Assembly (NCBI GenBank): GCA_964057225.1
Contig: OZ059895.1
Coordinates: 2,976,001 to 3,040,000, forward strand
Length of the DNA stretch: 64,000 bases
Direction: 5' to 3'
Origin: Auanema rhodensis
Taxonomy: Eukaryota > Nematoda > Chromadorea > Rhabditida > Rhabditidae
In this document: one piece after another, positions 49,901 to 61,107 of the stretch
How positions within the stretch are numbered: the stretch's first letter is position 1
Layout: every line of letters begins with the position of its first letter
Made by a program: the position numbers and the translations under genes
The notes under the pieces: generated by a model
Told to the model about the DNA's origin: nothing
The model's input: the letters and a program-made list of their open reading frames with translations, nothing else
Database searches by the model: none

Positions 49901-51094
49901 TAAGAACCTTGAGTTTTGTACACCCATAAATTATACGCAGCACAGGTTACCCTTAAATAATGAACTGACCGACTAATCAGACATGGATCTTTCCTAGTTC
50001 TGTTGCTTGAACGGATGTTTTCCTACGTAGGCTAGTAAAACATGCCCTTCAAAGCATCAGAACATGTGATCACATTCCAATATTTTTGTATCTATCTTGT
50101 AAAGATAGTAATATATCATATGTTGAACACTATGTTGGAAAGATTTTAAATCAGATTTTTTCAACTTTCACTCAGTTTGTTTTCTTAACTTTGATTAAGA
50201 ACCTTGTTGTTCGTACACCCATAAAATATACGCAGCACAGGTTACCCTTAAATAATGAACTGACCGACTAATCAGACATGGATCTTTCCAAGTTCTGTTG
50301 CTTGAACGGATGTTTTCCTACGTAGGCTAGTAAAACATGCCCTTCAAAGCTTCAGAACATGTGATCAAATTCCAATTTTTTTGTATCTATCTTGTAAAGA
50401 TAGTAATATATCATATGTTGAACACTATGTTGGAAAGATTTTCATTCAGATTTTTTAATTTTTATTCAGTTTGTTTTTTAAACTTTGATTAAGAACTTTG
50501 ATTTTTGTTTACCCATAAATTATACGCAGCACAGGTTACCCTTAAATAATGAACTGACCGACTAATCAGACATGGATCTTTCCAAGTTCTGTTGCTTGAA
50601 CGGATGTTTTCCTACGTAGGCTAGTAAAACATGCCCTTCAAAGCATCAGAACATGTGATCACATTCCAATTTTTTTGTATCTATCTTGTAAAGATAGTAA
50701 TATATCATATGTTGAACACTATGTTGGAAAGATTTTAATTCAGATTTTCGAACTTTTATTCAGTTTGTTTTTCAAACTTTGATTAAGAACTTTGATTTTT
50801 GTTTACCCATAAATTATACGCAGCACAGGTTACCCTTAAATAATGAACTGACCGACTAATCAGACATGGATCTTTCCTAGTTCTGTTGCTTGAATGGATG
50901 TTTTTCTACGTAGGCTAGTAAAACATGACCTTCAAAGCATCAGAACATGTGATCACATTCCAATATTTTTGTATCTATCTTGTAAAGATAGTAATATATC
51001 ATATGTTGAACACTATATTGGAAAGATTTTAATTCAGATTTTCTAACTTTTATTCAGTTTGTTTTTTAAACTTTGATTAAGAACTTTGATTTTT
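46971..51094 (+). repeat. xC-nG followed by a hexamer pair
   Basis: Units start at 46971 (xC), 47265 (nG), then 47561 (S), 47856 (S), 48151 (K), 48446 (L), 48740 (L), 49034 (fT), then 49328 (rS with cttaac), 49623 (S), 49918 (K), 50213 (qL), 50507 (C) and 50801 (fT). The two six-unit runs have a 1767-bp period. Both fT units share actatattgg, a change inside the core. The run 46971-48739 also has the order xC, nG, S, S, K, L seen at 35193. The q allele (agcttcag) first appears at 50213. Confidence 0.9.
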
Positions 51095-54000
51095 GTACAC
51101 CCATAAATTATACGCAGCACAGGTTACCCTTAAATAATGAACTAACCGACTAATCAGACATGGATCTTTCCTAGTTCTGTTGCTTGAATGGATGTTTTCC
51201 TACGTAGGCTAGTAAAACATGCCCTTCAAAGCATCAGAACATGTGACCACATTCCAATTTTTTTGTATCTATCTTGTAAAGATAGTAATATATCATATGT
51301 TGAACACTATGTTGGAAAGATTTTAATTCAGATTTTTTCAACTTTCACTCAGTTTGTTTTCTTAACTTTGATTAAGAACCTTGTTGTTCGTACACCCATA
51401 AAATATACGCAGCACAGGTTACCCTTAAATAATGAACTGACCGACTAATCAGACATGGATCTTTCCAAGTTCTGTTGCTTGAACGGATGTTTTCCTACGT
51501 AGGCTAGTAAAACATGCCCTTCAAAGCATCAGAACATGTGATCACATTCCAATTTTTTTGTATCTATCTTGTAAAGATAGTAATATATCATATGTTGAAC
51601 ACTATGTTGGAAAGATTTTGATTCAGATTTTCGAACTTTTATTCAGTTTGTTTTTTAAACTTTGATTAAGAACTTTGATTTTTGTACACCCATAAATTAT
51701 ACGCAGCACAGGTTACCCTTAATTAATGAACTGACCAACTAATCAGACATGAATCTTTCCAAGTTCTGTTGCTTGAACGGATGTTTTCCTACGAAGGCTA
51801 GTAAAACATGCCCTTCAAAGCATCAGAACATGTGATCACATTCCAATATTTTTGTATCTATCTTGTAAAGATAGTAATATATCATATGTTGAACACTATG
51901 TTGGAAAGATTTTAATTCGGTTTTTTTTCAACTTTCACTCAGTTTGTTTTCTTAACTTTGATTAAGAACCTTGAGTTTTGTACACCCATAAAATATACGC
52001 AGCACAGGTTACCCTTAAATAATGAACTGACCGACTAATCAGACATGGATCTTTCCAAGTTCTGTTGCTTGAACGGATGTTTTCCTACGTAGGCTAGTAA
52101 AACATGCCCTTCAAAGCATCAGAACATGTGATCAAATTCCAATTTTTTTGTATCTATCTTGTAAAGATAGTAATATATCATATGTTGAACACTATGTTGG
52201 AAAGATTTTCATTCAGATTTTTTAATTTTTATTCAGTTTGTTTTTTAAACTTTGATTAAGAACTTTGATTTTTGTTTACCCATAAATTATACGCAGCACA
52301 GGTTACCCTTAAATAATGAACTGACCGACTAATCAGACATGGATCTTTCCAAGTTCTGTTGCTTGAACGGATGTTTTCCTACGTAGTCTAGTAAAACATG
52401 CCCTTCAAAGCATCAGAACATGTGATCACATTCCAATTTTTTTGTATCTATCTTGTAAAGATAGTAATATATCATATGTTGAACACTATGTTGGAAAGAT
52501 TTTAATTCAGATTTTTTAATTTTTATTCAGTTTGTTTTTTAAACTTTGATTAAGAACTTTGATTTTTGTACACCCATAAATTATACGCAGCACAGGTTAC
52601 CCTTAAATAATGAACTAACCGACTAATCAGACATGGATCTTTCCTAGTTCTGTTGCTTGAATGGATGTTTTCCTACGTAGGCTAGTAAAACATGCCCTTC
52701 AAAGCATCAGAACATGTGACCACATTCCAATTTTTTTGTATCTATCTTGTAAAGATAGTAATATATCATATGTTGAACACTATGTTGGAAAGATTTTAAT
52801 TCAGATTTTTTCAACTTTCACTCAGTTTGTTTTCTAAACTTTGATTAAGAACCTTGAGTTTTGTACACCCATAAAATATACGCAGCACAGGTTACCCTTA
52901 AATAATGAACTGACTGTCTAATCAGACATGGATCTTCCCAAGTTCTGTTGCTTGAATGGATGTTTTCCTACGTAGGCTAGTAAAACATGCCCTTCAAAGC
53001 ATCAGAACATGTGATCACATTCCAATTTTTTTGTATCTATCTTGTAAAGATAGTAATATATCATATGTTGAACACTATGTTGGAAAGATTTTGATTCAGA
53101 TTTTCGAACTTTTATTCAGTTTGTTTTTTAAACTTTGATTAAGAACTTTGATTTTTGTACACCCATAAATTATACGCAGCACAGGTTACCCTTAATTAAT
53201 GAACTGACCGACTAATCAGACATGAATCTTTCCAAGTTCTGTTGCTTGAACGGATGTTTTCCTACGAAGGCTAGTAAAACATGCCCTTCAAAGCATCAGA
53301 ACATGTGATCACATTCCAATATTTTTGTATCTATCTTGTAAAGATAGTAATATATCATATGTTGAACACTATGTTGGAAAGATTTTGATTCAGATTTTCG
53401 AACTTTTATTCAGTTTGTTTTTTAAACTTTGATTAAGAACTTTGATTTTTGTACATCCATAAATTATACGCAGCACAGGTTACCCTTAAATAATGAACTG
53501 ACCGACTAATCAGACATGGATCTTTCCTAGTTCTGTTGCTTGAATGGATGTTTTTCTACGTAGGCTAGTAAAACATGCCCTTCAAAGCATCAGAACATGT
53601 GATCACATTCCAATATTTTTGTATCTATCTTGTAAAGATAGTAATATATCATATGTTGAACACTATGTTGGAAAGATTTTAATTCAGATTTTTTCAACTT
53701 TCACTCAGTTTGTTTTCTAAACTTTGATTAAGAACCTTGAGTTTTGTACACCCATAAATTATACGCAGCACAGGTTACCCTTAAATAATGAACTGACCGA
53801 CTAATCAGACATGGATCTTTCCTAGTTCTGTTGCTTGAACGGATGTTTTCCTACGTAGGCTAGTAAAACATGCCCTTCAAAGCATCAGAACATGTGATCA
53901 CATTCCAATATTTTTGTATCTATCTTGTAAAGATAGTAATATATCATATGTTGAACACTATGTTGGAAAGATTTTAAATCAGATTTTTTCAACTTTCACT

Positions 54001-54334
54001 CAGTTTGTTTTCTTAACTTTGATTAAGAACCTTGTTGTTCGTACACCCATAAAATATACGCAACACAGGTTACCCTTAAATAATGAACTGACCGACTAAT
54101 CAGACATGGATCTTTCCAAGTTCTGTTGCTTGAACGGATGTTTTCCTACGTAGGCTAGTAAAACATGCCCTTCAAAGCTTCAGAACATGTGATCAAATTC
54201 CAATTTTTTTGTATCTATCTTGTAAAGATAGTAATATATCATATGTTGAACACTATGTTGGAAAGATTTTCATTCAGATTTTTTAATTTTTATTCAGTTT
54301 GTTTTTTAAACTTTGATTAAGAACTTTGATTTTT
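51095..54334 (+). repeat. Satellite block, units 175-185
   Basis: Units start at 51095 (rK, attcag variant), 51390 (C), 51684 (nG), 51980 (L), 52274 (L), 52568 (rS), 52863 (xC), 53157 (nC), 53451 (S with tttttctacg), 53746 (K) and 54041 (qL). New local alleles appear here: ttgattcag in C tails and catgaatc in n heads. Private changes include gaccaac (51684), gtagtct (52274), gtacatcc (53451) and gcaacac (54041). Confidence 0.88.
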
Positions 54335-56392
54335 GTACACCCATAAATTATACGCAGCACAGGTTACCCTTAAATAATGAACTAACCGACTAATCAGACA
54401 TGGATCTTTCCTAGTTCTGTTGCTTGAATGGATGTTTTCCTACGTAGGCTAGTAAAACATGCCCTTCAAAGCATCAGAACATGTGATCACATTCCAATTT
54501 TTTTGTATCTATCTTGTAAAGATAGTAATATATCATATGTTGAACACTATGTTGGAAAGATTTTCATTCAGATTTTTTAATTTTTATTCAGTTTGTTTTT
54601 TAAACTTTGATTAAGAACTTTGATTTTTGTACACCCATAAATTATACGCAGCACAGGTTACCCTTAAATAATGAACTGACCGACTAATCAGACATGGATC
54701 TTTCCAAGTTCTGTTGCTTGAACGGATGTTTTCCTACGTAGGCTAGTAAAACATGCCCTTCAAAGCTTCAGAACATGTGATCAAATTCCAATTTTTTTGT
54801 ATCTATCTTGTAAAGATAGTAATATATCATATGTTGAACACTATGTTGGAAAGATTTTCATTCAGATTTTTTAATTTTTATTCAGTTTGTTTTTTAAACT
54901 TTGATTAAGAACTTTGATTTTTGTTTACCCATAAATTATACGCAGCACAGGTTACCCTTAAATAATGAACTGACCGACTAATCAGACATGGATCTTTCCT
55001 AGTTCTGTTGCTTGAATGGATGTTTTTCTACGTAGGCTAGTAAAACATGACCTTCAAAGCATCAGAACATGTGATCACATTCCAATATTTTTGTATCTAT
55101 CTTGTAAAGATAGTAATATATCATATGTTGAACACTATATTGGAAAGATTTTAATTCAGATTTTCTAACTTTTATTCAGTTTGTTTTTTAAACTTTGATT
55201 AAGAACTTTGATTTTTGTACACCCATAAATTATACGCAGCACAGGTTACCCTTAAATAATGAACTAACCGACTAATCAGACATGGATCTTTCCAAGTTCT
55301 GTTGCTTGAACGGATGTTTTCCTACGTAGGCTAGTAAAACATGCCCTTCAAAGCTTCAGAACATGTGATCAAATTCCAATTTTTTTGTATCTATCTTGTA
55401 AAGATAGTAATATATCATATGTTGAACACTATGTTGGAAAGATTTTCATTCAGATTTTTTAATTTTTATTCAGTTTGTTTTTTAAACTTTGATTAAGAAC
55501 TTTGATTTTTGTACACCCATAAATTATACGCAGCACAGGTTACCCTTAAATAATGAACTAACCGACTAATCAGACATGGATCTTTCCTAGTTCTGTTGCT
55601 TGAATGGATGTTTTCCTACGTAGGCTAGTAAAACATGCCCTTCAAAGCATCAGAACATGTGATCACATTCCAATTTTTTTGTATCTATCTTGTAAAGATA
55701 GTAATATATCATATGTTGAACACTATGTTGGAAAGATTTTCATTCAGATTTTTTAATTTTTATTCAGTTTGTTTTTTAAACTTTGATTAAGAACTTTGAT
55801 TTTTGTACACCCATAAATTATACGCAGCACAGGTTACCCTTAAATAATGAACTGACCGACTAATCAGACATGGATCTTTCCAAGTTCTGTTGCTTGAACG
55901 GATGTTTTCCTACGTAGGCTAGTAAAACATGCCCTTCAAAGCTTCAGAACATGTGATCAAATTCCAATTTTTTTGTATCTATCTTGTAAAGATAGTAATA
56001 TATCATATGTTGAACACTATGTTGGAAAGATTTTCATTCAGATTTTTTAATTTTTATTCAGTTTGTTTTTTAAACTTTGATTAAGAACTTTGATTTTTGT
56101 TTACCCATAAATTATACGCAGCACAGGTTACCCTTAAATAATGAACTGACCGACTAATCAGACATGGATCTTTCCTAGTTCTGTTGCTTGAATGGATGTT
56201 TTTCTACGTAGGCTAGTAAAACATGACCTTCAAAGCATCAGAACATGTGATCACATTCCAATATTTTTGTATCTATCTTGTAAAGATAGTAATATATCAT
56301 ATGTTGAACACTATATTGGAAAGATTTTAATTCAGATTTTCTAACTTTTATTCAGTTTGTTTTTTAAACTTTGATTAAGAACTTTGATTTTT
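54335..56392 (+). repeat. Tetramer higher-order repeat rL-qL-fT-rqL
   Basis: Seven units start at 54335 (rL), 54629 (qL), 54923 (fT), 55217 (r and q, L), 55511 (rL), 55805 (qL) and 56099 (fT). Positions recur every four units (1176 bp). The fT units share actatattgg. The unit at 55217 carries both the r and q alleles, so it is a junction product. Every unit is exactly 294 bp. Confidence 0.9.
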
Positions 56393-57570
56393 GTACACCC
56401 ATAAATTATACGCAGCACAGGTTACCCTTAAATAATGAACTAACCGACTAATCAGACATGGATCTTTCCTAGTTCTGTTGCTTGAATGGATGTTTTCCTA
56501 CGTAGGCTAGTAAAACATGCCCTTCAAAGCATCAGAACATGTGACCACATTCCAATTTTTTTGTATCTATCTTGTAAAGATAGTAATATATCATATGTTG
56601 AACACTATGTTGGAAAGATTTTAATTCAGATTTTTTCAACTTTCACTCAGTTTGTTTTCTTAACTTTGATTAAGAACCTTGTTGTTCGTACACCCATAAA
56701 ATATACGCAGCACAGGTTACCCTTAAATAATGAACTGACCGACTAATCAGACATGGATCTTTCCAAGTTCTGTTGCTTGAACGGATGTTTTCCTACGTAG
56801 GCTAGTAAAACATGCCCTTCAAAGCATCAGAACATGTGATCAAATTCCAATTTTTTTGTATCTATCTTGTAAAGATAGTAATATATCATATGTTGAACAC
56901 TATGTTGGAAAGATTTTCATTCAGATTTTTTAATTTTTATTCAGTTTGTTTTTTAAACTTTGATTAAGAACTTTGATTTTTGTTTACCCATAAATTATAC
57001 GCAGCACAGGTTACCCTTAAATAATGAACTGACCGACTAATCAGACATGGATCTTTCCAAGTTCTGTTGCTTGAACGGATGTTTTCCTACGTAGGCTAGT
57101 AAAACATGCCCTTCAAAGCATCAGAACATGTGATCACATTCCAATTTTTTTGTATCTATCTTGTAAAGATAGTAATATATCATATGTTGAACACTATGTT
57201 GGAAAGATTTTAATTCAGATTTTTTAATTTTTATTCAGTTTGTTTTTTAAACTTTGATTAAGAACTTTGATTTTTGTACACCCATAAATTATACGCAGCA
57301 CAGGTTACCCTTAAATAATGAACTAACCGACTAATCAGACATGGATCTTTCCTAGTTCTGTTGCTTGAATGGATGTTTTCCTACGTAGGCTAGTAAAACA
57401 TGCCCTTCAAAGCATCAGAACATGTGACCACATTCCAATTTTTTTGTATCTATCTTGTAAAGATAGTAATATATCATATGTTGAACACTATGTTGGAAAG
57501 ATTTTAATTCAGATTTTTTCAACTTTCACTCAGTTTGTTTTCTAAACTTTGATTAAGAACCTTGAGTTTT
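56393..57570 (+). repeat. Satellite block rK-L-L-rS
   Basis: Four units start at 56393 (rK, attcag variant), 56688 (L), 56982 (L) and 57276 (rS). The rK unit matches the one at 51095. The L-L-rS run leads into xC-nG-S, and the whole run from 56688 recurs from 61108 at 4420 bp. Confidence 0.88.
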
Positions 57571-60500
57571 GTACACCCATAAAATATACGCAGCACAGGT
57601 TACCCTTAAATAATGAACTGACTGTCTAATCAGACATGGATCTTCCCAAGTTCTGTTGCTTGAATGGATGTTTTCCTACGTAGGCTAGTAAAACATGCCC
57701 TTCAAAGCATCAGAACATGTGATCACATTCCAATTTTTTTGTATCTATCTTGTAAAGATAGTAATATATCATATGTTGAACACTATGTTGGAAAGATTTT
57801 GATTCAGATTTTCGAACTTTTATTCAGTTTGTTTTTTAAACTTTGATTAAGAACTTTGATTTTTGTACACCCATAAATTATACGCAGCACAGGTTACCCT
57901 TAATTAATGAACTGACCGACTAATCAGACATGAATCTTTCCAAGTTCTGTTGCTTGAACGGATGTTTTCCTACGAAGGCTAGTAAAACATGCCCTTCAAA
58001 GCATCAGAACATGTGATCACATTCCAATATTTTTGTATCTATCTTGTAAAGATAGTAATATATCATATGTTGAACACTATGTTGGAAAGATTTTAATTCG
58101 GTTTTTTTTCAACTTTCACTCAGTTTGTTTTCTTAACTTTGATTAAGAACCTTGAGTTTTGTACACCCATAAATTATACGCAGCACAGGTTACCCTTAAA
58201 TAATGAACTGACCGACTAATCAGACATGGATCTTTCCTAGTTCTGTTGCTTGAATGGATGTTTTCCTACGTAGGCTAGTAAAACATGCCCTTCAAAGCAT
58301 CAGAACATGTGATCACATTCCAATATTTTTGTATCTATCTTGTAAAGATAGTAATATATCATATGTTGAACACTATGTTGGAAAGATTTTAATTCAGATT
58401 TTTTCAACTTTCACTCAGTTTGTTTTCTAAACTTTGATTAAGAACCTTGAGTTTTGTACACCCATAAATTATACGCAGCACAGGTTACCCTTAAATAATG
58501 AACTGACCGACTAATCAGACATGGATCTTTCCTAGTTCTGTTGCTTGAACGGATGTTTTCCTACGTAGGCTAGTAAAACATGCCCTTCAAAGCTTCAGAA
58601 CATGTGATCAAATTCCAATTTTTTTGTATCTATCTTGTAAAGATAGTAATATATCATATGTTGAACACTATGTTGGAAAGATTTTCATTCAGATTTTTTA
58701 ATTTTTATTCAGTTTGTTTTTTAAACTTTGATTAAGAACTTTGATTTTTGTTTACCCATAAATTATACGCAGCACAGGTTACCCTTAAATAATGAACTGA
58801 CCGACTAATCAGACATGGATCTTTCCAAGTTCTGTTGCTTGAACGGATGTTTTCCTACGTAGGCTAGTAAAACATGCCCTTCAAAGCATCAGAACATGTG
58901 ATCACATTCCAATTTTTTTGTATCTATCTTGTAAAGATAGTAATATATCATATGTTGAACACTATGTTGGAAAGATTTTGATTCAGATTTTCGAACTTTT
59001 ATTCAGTTTGTTTTTTAAACTTTGATTAAGAACTTTGATTTTTGTACACCCATAAATTATACGCAGCACAGGTTACCCTTAATTAATGAACTGACCGACT
59101 AATCAGACATGAATCTTTCCAAGTTCTGTTGCTTGAACGGATGTTTTCCTACGAAGGCTAGTAAAACATGCCCTTCAAAGCATCAGAACATGTGACCACA
59201 TTCCAATTTTTTTGTATCTATCTTGTAAAGATAGTAATATATCATATGTTGAACACTATGTTGGAAAGATTTTAATTCAGATTTTTTCAACTTTCACTCA
59301 GTTTGTTTTCTAAACTTTGATTAAGAACCTTGAGTTTTGTACACCCATAAAATATACGCAGCACAGGTTACCCTTAAATAATGAACTGACTGTCTAATCA
59401 GACATGGATCTTCCCAAGTTCTGTTGCTTGAATGGATGTTTTCCTACGTAGGCTAGTAAAACATGCCCTTCAAAGCATCAGAACATGTGATCACATTCCA
59501 ATTTTTTTGTATCTATCTTGTAAAGATAGTAATATATCATATGTTGAACACTATGTTGGAAAGATTTTGATTCAGATTTTCGAACTTTTATTCAGTTTGT
59601 TTTTTAAACTTTGATTAAGAACTTTGATTTTTGTACACCCATAAATTATACGCAGCACAGGTTACCCTTAATTAATGAACTGACCGACTAATCAGACATG
59701 AATCTTTCCAAGTTCTGTTGCTTGAACGGATGTTTTCCTACGAAGGCTAGTAAAACATGCCCTTCAAAGCATCAGAACATGTGATCACATTCCAATATTT
59801 TTGTATCTATCTTGTAAAGATAGTAATATATCATATGTTGAACACTATGTTGGAAAGATTTTAATTCGGTTTTTTTTCAACTTTCACTCAGTTTGTTTTC
59901 TTAACTTTGATTAAGAACCTTGAGTTTTGTACACCCATAAATTATACGCAGCACAGGTTACCCTTAAATAATGAACTGACCGACTAATCAGACATGGATC
60001 TTTCCTAGTTCTGTTGCTTGAATGGATGTTTTCCTACGTAGGCTAGTAAAACATGCCCTTCAAAGCATCAGAACATGTGATCACATTCCAATATTTTTGT
60101 ATCTATCTTGTAAAGATAGTAATATATCATATGTTGAACACTATGTTGGAAAGATTTTAATTCAGATTTTTTCAACTTTCACTCAGTTTGTTTTCTAAAC
60201 TTTGATTAAGAACCTTGAGTTTTGTACACCCATAAATTATACGCAGCACAGGTTACCCTTAAATAATGAACTGACCGACTAATCAGACATGGATCTTTCC
60301 TAGTTCTGTTGCTTGAACGGATGTTTTCCTACGTAGGCTAGTAAAACATGCCCTTCAAAGCTTCAGAACATGTGATCAAATTCCAATTTTTTTGTATCTA
60401 TCTTGTAAAGATAGTAATATATCATATGTTGAACACTATGTTGGAAAGATTTTCATTCAGATTTTTTAATTTTTATTCAGTTTGTTTTTTAAACTTTGAT

Positions 60501-61107
60501 TAAGAACTTTGATTTTTGTTTACCCATAAATTATACGCAGCACAGGTTACCCTTAAATAATGAACTGACCGACTAATCAGACATGGATCTTTCCAAGTTC
60601 TGTTGCTTGAACGGATGTTTTCCTACGTAGGCTAGTAAAACATGCCCTTCAAAGCATCAGAACATGTGATCACATTCCAATTTTTTTGTATCTATCTTGT
60701 AAAGATAGTAATATATCATATGTTGAACACTATGTTGGAAAGATTTTGATTCAGATTTTCGAACTTTTATTCAGTTTGTTTTTTAAACTTTGATTAAGAA
60801 CTTTGATTTTTGTACACCCATAAATTATACGCAGCACAGGTTACCCTTAATTAATGAACTGACCGACTAATCAGACATGAATCTTTCCAAGTTCTGTTGC
60901 TTGAACGGATGTTTTCCTACGAAGGCTAGTAAAACATGCCCTTCAAAGCATCAGAACATGTGATCACATTCCAATATTTTTGTATCTATCTTGTAAAGAT
61001 AGTAATATATCATATGTTGAACACTATGTTGGAAAGATTTTAATTCGGTTTTTTTTCAACTTTCACTCAGTTTGTTTTCTTAACTTTGATTAAGAACCTT
61101 GAGTTTT
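57571..61107 (+). repeat. Hexamer higher-order repeat xC-nG-S-qL-C-n, two copies
   Basis: Units start at 57571 (xC), 57865 (nG), 58161 (S), 58456 (qL), 58750 (C), 59044 (nS), then 59339 (xC), 59633 (nG), 59929 (S), 60224 (qL), 60518 (C) and 60812 (nG). The period is 1768 bp. C tails all have ttgattcag and n heads all have catgaatc. The copies differ mainly at the last position: 59044 joins an n head with cgaagg to a gaccac middle and S tail, while 60812 keeps the G tail. Confidence 0.92.
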
